A stretch of DNA of 55,374 nt, from contig NZ_ABCT01000017.1 of NCBI RefSeq assembly GCF_000170915.1, forward strand, positions 1-55,374, written 5' to 3'. Position numbers and translations under genes: made by a program. The DNA comes from Limnobacter sp. MED105. GTDB taxonomy: Bacteria; Pseudomonadota; Gammaproteobacteria; Burkholderiales; Burkholderiaceae_B. The notes beneath the pieces are model-generated. The model worked only from the letters and a program-made list of their open reading frames with translations, did not search any database and was not told where the DNA came from. Positions 36,301 through 45,779 of this stretch are shown piece by piece (position 1 is the stretch's first letter; each line of letters opens with the position of its first letter).

Positions 36301-38283
36301 TTAAAGCGGCTTGCCCAATTGATCCAGAATGGCCGGGTTCTCCAACGTTGAAGTGTCTTGGGTAATTTGCTCGCCCTTGGCCAGGCTGCGCAACAGGCGG
36401 CGCATAATTTTGCCTGAACGCGTTTTAGGCAAATTGTCACCAAAACGAATTTCCTTGGGCTTGGCAATCGGCCCAATGTCTTTGCCCACCCAGTTGCGCA
36501 AATCCATTGCCAGCTTCTGGCCGGCCTCGCCTGTGGGGCGGTCGCCTTTCAGCACCACAAAGGCCACAATCGCTTCACCGGTCAAGTCATCAGGGCGACC
36601 CACCACTGCGGCCTCGGCCACCAGTTCGTTGGCCACCAGGGAGCTTTCAATTTCCATGGTGCCCATGCGGTGTCCCGACACGTTCAACACGTCGTCGATT
36701 CGACCCATGATGGTGAAGTTGCCGCTTTCCTTGTCGCGCACGGCACCGTCGCCCGCCAAATACAATTTACCGCCCAGTTCTTCCGGGAAGTAGCTTTTCT
36801 TGAAGCGTTCAGGGTCGCCCCAAATGGTACGGATCATGGAAGGCCATGGGCGCTTCACCACCAAAATGCCACCCTGGCCGTTGGGCAAATCGCCACCCAC
36901 TTCATCCACCACCGCCGCCATAATGCCAGGCAAAGGCAATGTGCAAGAACCGGGCACCAAAGGCGTGGCACCGGGCAGTGGCGTGATCATGTGGCCACCA
37001 GTTTCCGTTTGCCAGAAGGTATCCACGATCGGGCACTTTTCGCCACCCACATTCTTGTAGTACCACATCCAGGCTTCGGGGTTGATTGGCTCACCCACTG
37101 AACCCATCAATCGAAGGCTCGACAGGTCGTAACTCTTGGGGTGAACTTTGGCATCCGCCTCGGACGCTTTGATCAATGAACGAATCGCAGTGGGTGCCGT
37201 GTAAAAAATGGTGGCACTGTGGCGTTGAATCATTTCCCAGAAACGGCCAGCATTCGGATAAGTGGGCACGCCCTCAAACACAATTTGCGTGGCGCCTACA
37301 GCCAATGGGCCATAAGTAATGTAGGTGTGGCCGGTGATCCAGCCAATGTCAGCCGTACACCAAAACACATCGTTGGGCTTGATGTCGAAAGTCCACTTCA
37401 TGGTGAGCATGGCCCACAGCAAGTAACCAGCCGAACTGTGCTGCACACCCTTGGGTTTGCCGGTGGAACCTGATGTGTAGAGAATAAACAGTGGGTGTTC
37501 TGAATCAACCATTTCAGGTGCGCACACATCACTTTGCTTGTCAGCCAGATCATGCAAATACACGTCATGGCCAGCCTGCATGCCCACGTCTGCACCAGTG
37601 CGTTTGTACACAATCACATTCTTCACGGCTTCGCAGCCGCCCAAGCTCAGCGCCTCATCCACAATGGCCTTCAAGGGCAACTGCTTGCCACCACGCACCT
37701 GTTGGTCGGCAGTGAACACAGCCACAGCACCAGTGTCCACGATGCGGTCTTGCAAGGCTTTTGCTGAAAAACCACCAAACACCACAGAATGCGTGGCACC
37801 AATGCGCGCGCAGGCCTGCATGGCGGCAACACCTTCCACACTCATGGGCATGTAAATGACAACGCGGTCGCCTTTCTTCACACCCAGGCTTTTCAGGCCA
37901 TTGGCAATACGGCTTACCTTGGCCAGCAACTCCTTGTAAGTCACCTTGCTTACTTCGCCGCCATCGGCTTCGAAAATCAAGGCAACCTTGTCGCCCAAGC
38001 CCGCCTCCACGTTCTTGTCCAGGCAGTTGGCAGACACGTTCAATTCACCGCCAGTGAACCACTTGTAGAACGGGGGATTAGACTCATCCAAAACCTGATT
38101 GAAGGCTTTGGCAAATTGCAGGTTTTCCTTGGCCAAGCGGCCCCAGAAACCTTCGAAATCGGTTTCAGCTTCTTTGCACAAGGCCAAGTAAGCGTCCATA
38201 CCGCCTATTGCGGCGCTGCGCTGCCAGTCGGCACTGGGCTGAAACACACGCGTTTCGTGTGACACTGATTCGATCGATGACAT
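36301..38283 (-). CDS. acs: Acetyl-CoA synthetase (AMP-forming)
   Basis: Activates acetate to acetyl-CoA with ATP and CoA. 660 residues, the family's usual length. The P-loop is [11 protein letters not shown], the adenylate motifs are [12 protein letters not shown] and [14 protein letters not shown], and the catalytic, acetylation-regulated lysine is K625 in [10 protein letters not shown]. The ATG at 38283 has GGAGG 5-6 nt upstream; a TTG 12 bp earlier was rejected. Neighbouring symporter, fumarase and prpE genes suggest a short-chain acid utilisation region. Confidence 0.96.
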   Translation of the reverse strand: MSSIESVSHETRVFQPSADWQRSAAIGGMDAYLALCKEAETDFEGFWGRLAKENLQFAKAFNQVLDESNPPFYKWFTGGELNVSANCLDKNVEAGLGDKVALIFEADGGEVSKVTYKELLAKVSRIANGLKSLGVKKGDRVVIYMPMSVEGVAAMQACARIGATHSVVFGGFSAKALQDRIVDTGAVAVFTADQQVRGGKQLPLKAIVDEALSLGGCEAVKNVIVYKRTGADVGMQAGHDVYLHDLADKQSDVCAPEMVDSEHPLFILYTSGSTGKPKGVQHSSAGYLLWAMLTMKWTFDIKPNDVFWCTADIGWITGHTYITYGPLAVGATQIVFEGVPTYPNAGRFWEMIQRHSATIFYTAPTAIRSLIKASEADAKVHPKSYDLSSLRLMGSVGEPINPEAWMWYYKNVGGEKCPIVDTFWQTETGGHMITPLPGATPLVPGSCTLPLPGIMAAVVDEVGGDLPNGQGGILVVKRPWPSMIRTIWGDPERFKKSYFPEELGGKLYLAGDGAVRDKESGNFTIMGRIDDVLNVSGHRMGTMEIESSLVANELVAEAAVVGRPDDLTGEAIVAFVVLKGDRPTGEAGQKLAMDLRNWVGKDIGPIAKPKEIRFGDNLPKTRSGKIMRRLLRSLAKGEQITQDTSTLENPAILDQLGKPL

Positions 38284-38486
38284 CCTGTCCTCCAAGGGTT
38301 ACTGAGTTTTCTATTAATTTAGTTTGCATAAACAATAGGCAAAAGCTCTTACTCTCACCTTACACCATGGCGCACCACAGCAATTCGCGTTCCAGCCGGG
38401 CGCAAGTAGCACCGGTGTAGCTTGGTTCTGCTATAGTTTGCGCCATTACCCCATCAACCATTGCTGCACTGCACACTTGTCACAAA

Positions 38487-39023
38487 ATGGAACAACAGAA
38501 AAAATTACCACCGCCCCCATTGGCCCGTCTCATCTTCATGAGTCGCTGGCTTCAATTGCCACTGTACCTTGGCCTGATTGTGGCGCAGGGTGTGTATGTG
38601 TACCACTTTCTGATCGAACTGTGGCATTTGGTGACCGGGGCCACCAATCACACACTGGACGAAGCTGGCATCATGCTGGTGGTGTTGGGTTTGATCGACG
38701 TGGTCATGATTTCCAACCTGTTAATCATGGTGATCGTGGGCGGCTATGAAACCTTTGTAAGCCGGATGCATCTGGAAAACCATCCCGATCAACCCGAGTG
38801 GCTTGATCACGTCAACGCGTCTGTTTTGAAGGTGAAACTGGCCATGGCGATTATCGGCATTTCATCCATTCACCTTCTGAAAACTTTCATCAATGCTGAG
38901 CAGTACGATGAAAAAACAATCATTGCGCAAGCGTCAATCCACATGATTTTCCTGGTGTCTGCTGTGGCAATTGCATACTGCGATAAGCTGCTGAATGAAT
39001 CAGCGCATCCGAAAAAACATTAA
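38487..39023 (+). CDS. UPF0114 / TIGR00645 (YqhA-like) membrane protein
   Basis: 178 residues with three to four helices (about 25-45, 60-85, 110-130 and 140-160). RLIFMSRWLQLPLYLGLIVAQ and MISNLLIMVIVGGYETFVSRM are family signatures. Function unknown. Divergent from acs and 39 bp upstream of the fumarase gene on the same strand. No clear ribosome site precedes the ATG. Confidence 0.88.
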   Translation: MEQQKKLPPPPLARLIFMSRWLQLPLYLGLIVAQGVYVYHFLIELWHLVTGATNHTLDEAGIMLVVLGLIDVVMISNLLIMVIVGGYETFVSRMHLENHPDQPEWLDHVNASVLKVKLAMAIIGISSIHLLKTFINAEQYDEKTIIAQASIHMIFLVSAVAIAYCDKLLNESAHPKKH

Positions 39024-39062
39024 AATGTCGGGCCAAGCACCCAATTTGATCAGGAGCAGTTC

Positions 39063-40583
39063 ATGACCACCATCAAGCAAGAAGACTTCATCAGCTCGAT
39101 CGCGGATGCCTTCCAGTACATTTCCTACTACCACCCGCTTGATTACATTCAGGCACTGGGCAAGGCCTACGAGCGCGAAGAAAGTGCTGCTGCCAAAGAT
39201 GCGATTGCGCAAATCCTGACGAACAGCCGCATGTGCGCCGAAGGCAAGCGCCCAATTTGCCAAGACACTGGCATTTCTGTGGTGTTTTTGAAAGTAGGTA
39301 TGAACGTGCGCTGGGAATCCACCATGAGCGTGACCGACATGGTCAACGAAGGCGTGCGTCGCGCTTACCTGCACCCAGACAACAAATTGCGCGCCTCCGT
39401 TCTTCTCGACCCGGCAGGTGCCCGCAAAAACAGCAAAGACAACACGCCTGCGGTCATTCACTACGAAATTGTGCCCGGCGACGATGTCGAAGTCATTTGC
39501 GCAGCCAAAGGTGGCGGCTCAGAGAACAAATCCAAAATGGTCATGCTGAACCCATCGGACTCCATCGTGGACTGGGTATTGAAAACTGTACCCACCATGG
39601 GTGCAGGCTGGTGCCCCCCGGGTATTTTGGGCATTGGTATTGGTGGCACGCCCGAAAAAGCGATGCTGCTGGCCAAAGAAAGCCTGATGGCACCTTGCGA
39701 CATTCATGAACTGCTGGCCCGCGGCCCCAGCAACCGAATTGAAGAATTGCGCCTTGAGCTGTACGACAAAGTGAATTCCCTGGGCATTGGCGCTCAAGGC
39801 CTGGGTGGCCTGACCACCGTGCTGGATGTAAAAATTCTCGACTACCCCACGCACGCGGCATCACTGCCAATCGCCATGATCCCCAACTGCGCAGCCACAC
39901 GCCACGTGCATTTCCATTTGCACGGCGATGGCCCAGCCAAGCTTGAAGTGCCAAACCTGGCTGACTGGCCACAGGTAAGCTGGACTGCCGACACCGAGAA
40001 AAGCAAGCGTGTGAACCTGGATACTCTGACTCCTGAAGAAGTGGCCAGCTGGAAACCCGGTCAAACCTTGTTGTTGAACGGCAAAATGCTGACCGGCCGA
40101 GATGCAGCGCACAAACGCATTGCCGACATGCTGGCCAAAGGCGAGAAACTGCCCGTCGACTTCACCAACCGCGTGATTTACTACGTGGGCCCGGTCGACC
40201 CAGTGCGCGACGAGGCTGTAGGACCAGCCGGCCCCACAACCGCCACACGCATGGACAAATTTACCCGCATGATGCTGGAAAAAACCGGTTTGATCGCGAT
40301 GATCGGCAAGGCAGAACGCGGCCCTGTCGCCATAGAGGCCATTCGCGACAACAAATCAGCCTATCTGATGGCTGTGGGTGGCGCCGCGTATTTGGTATCC
40401 AAGGCCATTACCAACGCAAAAGTGGTTGGTTTTGAAGACCTGGGCATGGAAGCCATTTACGAGTTCGAGATCAAGGACATGCCAGTCACAGTGGCCGTGG
40501 ACAGCACCGGTATTTCGGTGCACAACACAGGGCCGAAAGAGTGGCAAGCCAAGATCGGGAAAATTCCGGTGAGTGTAGCTTAA
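39063..40583 (+). CDS. Class I fumarate hydratase (4Fe-4S)
   Basis: Interconverts fumarate and malate in the TCA cycle. 506 residues holding both alpha and beta domains in one chain, as in E. coli FumA/FumB. C66 in RPICQDTG is a likely cluster ligand, with further Cys in GAGWCPPGILGIGIGG and IPNCAATRHVHFHLHGDG. The beta domain has YYVGPVDPVRDEAVGPAGPTT-type residues around 375-395. AGGAG precedes the ATG. The oxygen-labile cluster ties it to iron supply. Confidence 0.95.
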   Translation: MTTIKQEDFISSIADAFQYISYYHPLDYIQALGKAYEREESAAAKDAIAQILTNSRMCAEGKRPICQDTGISVVFLKVGMNVRWESTMSVTDMVNEGVRRAYLHPDNKLRASVLLDPAGARKNSKDNTPAVIHYEIVPGDDVEVICAAKGGGSENKSKMVMLNPSDSIVDWVLKTVPTMGAGWCPPGILGIGIGGTPEKAMLLAKESLMAPCDIHELLARGPSNRIEELRLELYDKVNSLGIGAQGLGGLTTVLDVKILDYPTHAASLPIAMIPNCAATRHVHFHLHGDGPAKLEVPNLADWPQVSWTADTEKSKRVNLDTLTPEEVASWKPGQTLLLNGKMLTGRDAAHKRIADMLAKGEKLPVDFTNRVIYYVGPVDPVRDEAVGPAGPTTATRMDKFTRMMLEKTGLIAMIGKAERGPVAIEAIRDNKSAYLMAVGGAAYLVSKAITNAKVVGFEDLGMEAIYEFEIKDMPVTVAVDSTGISVHNTGPKEWQAKIGKIPVSVA

Positions 40584-40605
40584 TGAGGTTGCTTAATATT
40601 TAAGT

Positions 40606-41376
40606 TCAACCCACACTGGTCCTGCGCCACCATTTTGGTATGGCGCAGGCCAACACTGCAATCGTTAACAAAACCGACACCTCAAATCCGTACAGCGTGT
40701 CACCTGCATAGCCACCATCGGCACCCGAAACCGGCCAGCTTTCTACCGCAGCCTTCACCGCAGAATCAACGGAACCCATTGGCTGGGCGTAGCTGGGTAC
40801 CAAGGCTGCCAACACTTCAGCATCACTCAATTGCAGGGCCAAATGATTGAAAGTGCCAGAGAAATCTTCGGCGACCAGGCTTTGCTCACCCGCTTTAATT
40901 TTTGCGACCCGCAAGGTACCCTCGGGGTGCTGAATGCTTTTGGTTTCAGCCAGCAAAAATGAAGCTCCAGATACTGGGTCATGTCCCAGACCCAACACCA
41001 ACTGCGCCCCAAACAAGTCAGCCTGCAGTTCCATCTCTCGCATCAACTTCGAATAATCGCGTTTCGCATCGAACGACAACATGAATTCATCGAAGCTAGA
41101 GGCGATGCCATACTGCTGCTGAATTTCCAGAGTTTTTTCAGGATGCTTCAGTACCAGGTGACCATACTCATGAGCAATCAAGAAAGCCAACTGATCACTA
41201 CTCATGAACTGGATTCGATCAAGTCCAATACTTAAATTGGCAGCGCCTTGGTCGTCAATCCAGGTGCCTACCAAGCTACTGTTTTGAATGAAATGAACCT
41301 GCGTGGGCACACCATTGAAAAAATGGTTGTCGAACAACACGCTGAGCTTGAGCACTTCGAGCGATTGGTTTGCCAT
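40606..41376 (-). CDS. M48-like zinc metalloprotease with C-terminal membrane anchor
   Basis: 256 residues. The zincin motif HEYGH is at 69-73 and the third ligand is in EMELQADLFG (E116, D120), as in M48 peptidases. There is no signal peptide, but a single C-terminal helix (about 229-247) is followed by WWRR, so the catalytic domain probably faces the cytoplasm as a tail-anchored protein. The region after the zinc site (about 130-215) is not recognised. GGAGGG precedes the ATG. Convergent with the fumarase gene. Confidence 0.8.
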   Translation of the reverse strand: MANQSLEVLKLSVLFDNHFFNGVPTQVHFIQNSSLVGTWIDDQGAANLSIGLDRIQFMSSDQLAFLIAHEYGHLVLKHPEKTLEIQQQYGIASSFDEFMLSFDAKRDYSKLMREMELQADLFGAQLVLGLGHDPVSGASFLLAETKSIQHPEGTLRVAKIKAGEQSLVAEDFSGTFNHLALQLSDAEVLAALVPSYAQPMGSVDSAVKAAVESWPVSGADGGYAGDTLYGFEVSVLLTIAVLACAIPKWWRRTSVG

Positions 41377-41445
41377 TCAGTAGCCCTCCCTGAAACGGCC
41401 TGTGACAAACCATTAAAGCACGTTTTAAAACACATCACAAAATTG

Positions 41446-41476
41446 AAACAAGCCCGACTTTCCGGGCCTGTTTTTT
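41446..41476 (-). terminator. Terminator downstream of prpE
   Basis: AACAAGCCCG (41447-41456) pairs with CGGGCCTGTT (41463-41472) with one mismatch. A/T runs flank both sides. On the minus strand it lies about 20 bp past the prpE stop. Confidence 0.75.
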
Positions 41477-41496
41477 ACTTCAGTTGTGCAGTTTGT

Positions 41497-43410
41497 TCAT
41501 GCCATGGCACTTTTGATTTGAGCCAGCGCAGTAGGGTCTTCAATGGTGGTCATGTCGCCGGGGTCGCGGCCTTCACACACCGCCTGAATTGACCTGCGCA
41601 ATAGCTTGCCAGAACGGGTCTTGGGCAGCACATTCACAAAGTAAACACGCGCAGGCCTGGCCACTGCGCCCAGCTGGGAATCCACCACCTTCATGATCTC
41701 GGCCTCCAGTGCTTTGGCTTGAGCCTGATCAAGTGAATCGGCCGACTTCAAAATGGCAAACGCAACTGCCACCTGCCCTTTCACCTGATCGGCCACACCC
41801 ACCACCGCCACTTCGGCCACGGCTGGATGAGACGAAATACTCTCCTCAATTTCGCGTGTGCCCAAACGGTGGCCAGCCACGTTGATCACGTCATCGGTCC
41901 GCCCCAGGATAAAGAAGTATCCGTCCTCGTCGCGAATGCCCCAATCAAAAGTGGAATACACCTGCCGGGTTTTGAAACTTGACCAGTAAGTTTTGACAAA
42001 CCGCTCATCGTCACCCCACACCGTTTGCATGCAACCGGGAGGCAGCGGTCCTTCAATGGCCACCACACCTTTTTCATTCGCTTTGCAAGGTTGCGCCGTG
42101 TCCTCATTCAACACATTCACATTGAAACCAAACACCGGCACACCGGGGCTGCCCAGCTTGCCTGGCATTTCTTCAACACCACGCTGTACCGCCAAAATTG
42201 GCCAACCCGTTTCAGTTTGCCAATAATTATCAACAATCGGTTTCCCAATCGCGCCCGAAATCCAGTCCGACGTGGTTTCATCCAAAGGTTCGCCCGCCAA
42301 AAACAGCGCTTTCAGTGAACTCAAATCGTATTTGCTCAGGTAGGCAGGGTCTTGCTTCTTTAACACGCGCACGGCCGTGGGCGCCGAGAACAACACAGAC
42401 ACCTTGTGATCCTGCACAATCTTCCACCAAATACCGGCGTCTGGTCGAATGGGCACGCCCTCGTACATCACCGTGGCCATGCCCGCAATCAGTGGGCCAT
42501 ACACAATGTAGCTGTGCCCTACCACCCAGCCAATGTCACTGGTTGCGAAGAATGTTTTTCCTTTTTCGCCCATGAAAATGTACTTCATGGACGCTGCAAG
42601 TGCCACTGCATAGCCGCCCACGTCGCGCTGCACACCCTTGGGCTTTCCGGTGGTACCGCTGGTGTACAAAATGTAACTGGTGTCAGTAACACCAAGCCAG
42701 GTCACAGGCACTTTGGCCGTGGCCAGTTCCTTGCGCAATGCGGCGTAATCGTGATCCCGACCTTCCACAGTGTTAAAAGACACCAAACCACGATTCACCA
42801 TCAACACATGACCAGGCTTGTAACTTGAACGCTCTATCGCCTCGTCCAGCAGCGGTTTATAAGCCACCGCCTTGCCTGCGCGTGAACCCGCGTCGGCCGA
42901 AACAATCACCTTTGGCTTTGCATCTTCAATTCGAGAAGCCAGACTGTGCGATGCAAACCCCCCAAATACCACCGAGTGAATGGCACCAATTCGCGCACAG
43001 GCCAGCATGGCAAAAGTTGCTTCGGGAATCATGGGCATATAGATCAATACCCTGTCGCCTTTCTTCACACCCATTTTTTGCAGCATGGCCGCTGCAATTT
43101 GCACCTCTTGGTGCAATTGACGGAAGGTGTACACCTTTTCCTGGTCCACTTCCGTGGACACATAAATCAAGGCTGGCTTGTCACCCAGTTGGTCGAGGTG
43201 CCGATCCACCGCGTTGTAACACAGGTTGGTTTCACCACCCACATACCAGGCTGCAAATGGGGGTTTGCTGTCATCCAGAACCTTCTCGAAAGGTTTTTGC
43301 CAATGAATCAAATCCGCCTGACGAGCCCAAAAACCCTTGGGGTTGCGAATGGATTCATCGTACAAATTCTGATAGGTCCCATTGGACTGGTACTTCGATT
43401 GCTCAACCAC
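41497..43410 (-). CDS. prpE: Propionyl-CoA synthetase (AMP-forming)
   Basis: 637 residues, close to the roughly 628 of PrpE; it converts propionate to propionyl-CoA. The P-loop is [18 protein letters not shown], the adenylate motif is VDNYWQTETGWPI and the acylation-regulated lysine is K602 in KTRSGKLLRR. QRDVGGYAVAL and the start NGTYQNLYDESIRNP are typical of PrpE rather than Acs. It begins with GTG after GAGGAG. No methylcitrate-cycle genes are nearby. Confidence 0.93.
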   Translation of the reverse strand: MVEQSKYQSNGTYQNLYDESIRNPKGFWARQADLIHWQKPFEKVLDDSKPPFAAWYVGGETNLCYNAVDRHLDQLGDKPALIYVSTEVDQEKVYTFRQLHQEVQIAAAMLQKMGVKKGDRVLIYMPMIPEATFAMLACARIGAIHSVVFGGFASHSLASRIEDAKPKVIVSADAGSRAGKAVAYKPLLDEAIERSSYKPGHVLMVNRGLVSFNTVEGRDHDYAALRKELATAKVPVTWLGVTDTSYILYTSGTTGKPKGVQRDVGGYAVALAASMKYIFMGEKGKTFFATSDIGWVVGHSYIVYGPLIAGMATVMYEGVPIRPDAGIWWKIVQDHKVSVLFSAPTAVRVLKKQDPAYLSKYDLSSLKALFLAGEPLDETTSDWISGAIGKPIVDNYWQTETGWPILAVQRGVEEMPGKLGSPGVPVFGFNVNVLNEDTAQPCKANEKGVVAIEGPLPPGCMQTVWGDDERFVKTYWSSFKTRQVYSTFDWGIRDEDGYFFILGRTDDVINVAGHRLGTREIEESISSHPAVAEVAVVGVADQVKGQVAVAFAILKSADSLDQAQAKALEAEIMKVVDSQLGAVARPARVYFVNVLPKTRSGKLLRRSIQAVCEGRDPGDMTTIEDPTALAQIKSAMA

Positions 43411-43485
43411 AGCACTGTCTCCTCATTCTTGTTGCACCCAATGTAGGAACTCGCGCTTACGACACTCTGACTACCGCAAAAATTA

Positions 43486-43531
43486 TTGATAAACGAGAAC
43501 ACTTCTTGTTACATAAATGATTACTATTTGC
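43486..43531 (+). promoter_or_regulatory. Possible promoter with weak Fur-like site upstream of the iron-binding protein
   Basis: TTGATA (43486-43491) and TTACAT (43509-43514) are 17 bp apart. A Fur-like stretch at 43513-43531 matches the consensus at only 11 of 19 positions. Iron control is expected for this family, but the sequence support is modest. Confidence 0.4.
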
Positions 43532-43585
43532 TAGACTAGTGAAGTCAAATTTCAACCAACCACATTCAGGAAAGTCCTTATCACC

Positions 43586-44620
43586 ATGAATAACACTTTC
43601 AAAAAACTGATTTCAGTTTCAATTGCAGGCTTGATCGGCGTAAGCGCAGCCGCGCAAGCCAACGAGAAAGTCATCAACTTGTACTCGGCTCGCCATTACT
43701 CAACCGATGAAAAAATGTACGAGGATTTCACCAAGCAAACAGGCATTGCAATCAAACGCCTGGAGCTGGGTGATGAAGCGCTGCTTGAACGCATGCGCAG
43801 TGAAGGCGCACGCAGCCCTGCCGACGTGGTGCTGCTGGTGGACGCGGCCCGCCTTGCCACAGCCCAACAAGACGGCTTGTTTCAACCTGTAAAGTCCAAA
43901 GTACTCAGCGAAAAAATCCCGGCGCAATTTACGGGTGAAAATGGTCTTTGGCATGCGTTTTCAGCACGCAGCCGCGTCATTGTGTACAACAAGGCAAACG
44001 TGGATCCCAAGCTGGCCCAAAACTATGAAGACTTGGCCAAGCCCGCATTGAAGGGCAAAGTTTGTACACGCACAGGCTCACACCCCTACATGTTGTCCTT
44101 GATGAGCAGCATGATCAGCCACTTGGGCGAGAAAGGCGCTGAAACCTGGGCACAAGGTGTGGTCGCGAATATGGCCCGCAGCCCCAAGGGTGGTGACACT
44201 GACCAAATTCGCGCAGTCGCATCTGGAGAATGCGGTGTTGCCTTGACCAACAGCTACTACTGGGTTCGCTTGCTGAATTCTTCCAAGCCAGAGGACAAAG
44301 AAGTGGTGTCCAAAGTTGGTTTCATTTGGCCCAACCAAAGCAGCTATGGCGTACACATGAACGTATCAGGCGGTGCCGTGGCCAAGAATGCACCGAATCG
44401 CGAAGGGGCAATCAAGTTTTTGGAATACCTGGCCAGCGATTCTGCCCAAAAATACTTTGCCAATGGCAACAATGAATGGCCAACAGTGCCTGGCGTGAAA
44501 GTGGACAACCCTGCTTTGGAGTCACTGGGCCCCTTCAAGCAAGACGTAACTCCCGCCAAAACACTGGCTGCCAACACCGCCTTGTCTCAGCAAATCATGG
44601 ATCGCGTGGGTTATAAGTAA
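43586..44620 (+). CDS. Periplasmic Fe(3+)-binding protein of an ABC transporter (FbpA/FutA type)
   Basis: 344 residues. Signal peptide 1-25 (cleavage after AQA), then a type II periplasmic binding fold. The adjacent tyrosines Y224-Y225 in TNSYYWVRLL are the iron-phenolate ligands of FbpA/FutA proteins. NLYSARHYSTDEKMYEDF is the N-terminal family signature. It receives ferric iron for an FbpBC-like transporter, but no permease or ATPase gene is adjacent, so it must rely on an unlinked pair. AGGAAAG precedes the ATG. Confidence 0.92.
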   Translation: MNNTFKKLISVSIAGLIGVSAAAQANEKVINLYSARHYSTDEKMYEDFTKQTGIAIKRLELGDEALLERMRSEGARSPADVVLLVDAARLATAQQDGLFQPVKSKVLSEKIPAQFTGENGLWHAFSARSRVIVYNKANVDPKLAQNYEDLAKPALKGKVCTRTGSHPYMLSLMSSMISHLGEKGAETWAQGVVANMARSPKGGDTDQIRAVASGECGVALTNSYYWVRLLNSSKPEDKEVVSKVGFIWPNQSSYGVHMNVSGGAVAKNAPNREGAIKFLEYLASDSAQKYFANGNNEWPTVPGVKVDNPALESLGPFKQDVTPAKTLAANTALSQQIMDRVGYK

Positions 44621-44653
44621 TTAAATTTGGTAACTTACCGACAGTCCATCCGT

Positions 44654-44687
44654 AAAAAAGCCCCACACTTTTTGTGGGGCTTTTTTT
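44654..44687 (+). terminator. Rho-independent terminator after the iron-binding protein gene
   Basis: AAAAAAGCCCCACA (44654-44667) pairs with TGTGGGGCTTTTTT (44673-44686), loop of 5 nt, ending in a T run. Confidence 0.93.
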
Positions 44688-44750
44688 ATTCACAAAACTG
44701 AAAGAAGCTTGCTACACTTCAAAACGTCAATGTAACCGGCTAGTAAATTG

Positions 44751-45410
44751 GTGAAAAAAGCGAACGACAACAATAAAAACGCGGCGCCTACCCTCGAGAC
44801 AAAACGCTTGGGCACACGCAAAGTTCCCAAAGAACAACGAATGAGTCAAATTCTGGACGTGGCGGGCTCTGTCTTCTCGCGTCATGGTTTTCACTCCACC
44901 AGCATGGAGCAAATCGCAGAAGGCGCAGGTGTAACCAAACCTTTGCTTTACCGCTACTTTGGTTCCAAAGATGCGCTGTACCTGGCCACCATTACCCAAG
45001 TTGGCAATCACTTGATGTCGGGCCTTTCCATGCTGATGGCCAACCCAAACCCCAAAGAGCGCCTGAAATTGATCATGCTCAGCTTTCTAACGTTTGTAGA
45101 ACGTCACCGGGATGGTTGGTCTGTGCTGTACAACGAAGCGCTCACCAGCGTAGGCCCAGTGGGCGAGAAGGTGGCTTTTTTCAGAAACAGCTTTATTGAA
45201 GCCTCGGCCAAAACCATTGAAGAATTGAACGATCCCACCAAGGCCAAAAACGGTGACAAAGCAGGCATTCAATCAGTGGCATTGGCCAACATCATGGTTG
45301 GTGCTGTTGAGGCCGGCGCACGGTGGTGGATCCAGCACCCGGAAATTCCGATTCGAGACATGCAGAAAATGATCGAAACCAGTTTGATGCCGGGACTGTC
45401 GGAGAGATAG
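44751..45410 (+). CDS. TetR/AcrR family transcriptional regulator
   Basis: 219 residues. A basic leader (about 1-30), then the helix-turn-helix MSQILDVAGSVFSRHGFHST...MEQIAEGAGVTKPLLYRYFGSK (about 31-75) and a ligand domain. GTG at 44751 is chosen, with a TTG one codon upstream as alternative; neither has a good ribosome site. It lies 392 bp from the convergent MaoC/thiolase/FabG module, so control of lipid metabolism is plausible but inferred only from position. Confidence 0.85.
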   Translation: MKKANDNNKNAAPTLETKRLGTRKVPKEQRMSQILDVAGSVFSRHGFHSTSMEQIAEGAGVTKPLLYRYFGSKDALYLATITQVGNHLMSGLSMLMANPNPKERLKLIMLSFLTFVERHRDGWSVLYNEALTSVGPVGEKVAFFRNSFIEASAKTIEELNDPTKAKNGDKAGIQSVALANIMVGAVEAGARWWIQHPEIPIRDMQKMIETSLMPGLSER

Positions 45411-45423
45411 CAGCGGTGTGTGG

Positions 45424-45475
45424 GCATTTGCAAAGTCGCATGCCCTGTTATTGCATCCGCAAAGTCGCATGCCCT
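45424..45475 (+). repeat. Two tandem 23-bp repeats
   Basis: Units at 45424-45446 and 45453-45475 share GCAT, two variable bases and an identical 17-bp core, GCAAAGTCGCATGCCCT, with a 29-bp period. Each unit also contains a small inverted repeat (GCAT...ATGC). Confidence 0.85.
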
Positions 45476-45587
45476 CCCCCGCCTGAAAGCGGAAGGACGG
45501 CAAAGCGAACTTTGCGAATGCTGAAAACAGCCGCTCGCTAGGTCATGAATCGGCCCTTAACCACTGGCGGAGATTGATTGGTTAGCC

Positions 45588-45779
45588 GGTTAAGGTTTGT
45601 AGCAGCGTTGCATCATTGCGCCGATTCAAGATCAAGTCGCCCGGTTTGATTTACAGCGAGGGGCCACCTGCAAGGTCGATGCGAAGACGCTTTTGCGTTT
45701 CGCATGAACCGAGCCAGAATCAAAAAGGGGAATTCGACTTGGATCAAGGCGCAATGAGTGACGCGCTGCAAACCTAACC
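45588..45779. repeat. Long imperfect inverted repeat (about 190-nt hairpin)
   Basis: Left-arm blocks find complements in the same order on the right arm: GGTTAAGGTTTG (45588-45599) with CAAACCTAACC (45769-45779), TCATTGCGCC (45613-45622) with GGCGCAATGA (45748-45757), CAAGTCG (45633-45639) with CGACTTG (45735-45741), and TTTGATT (45645-45651) with AATCAAA (45718-45724). The tip is a near-perfect hairpin, ATGCGAAGACGC / GCGTTTCGCAT (45679-45705) with a TTTT loop. Confidence 0.82.

Noticed and set aside
44629-44639. Operator palindrome GGTAACTTACC after the iron-binding gene
   Set aside because: It is an 11-bp odd palindrome located between a stop codon and a terminator, over 110 bp from the next start. 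Chance occurrence is likely.
45424-45475. CRISPR array
   Set aside because: Only two repeat units with a 6-bp gap; no spacers of CRISPR length and no cas genes.
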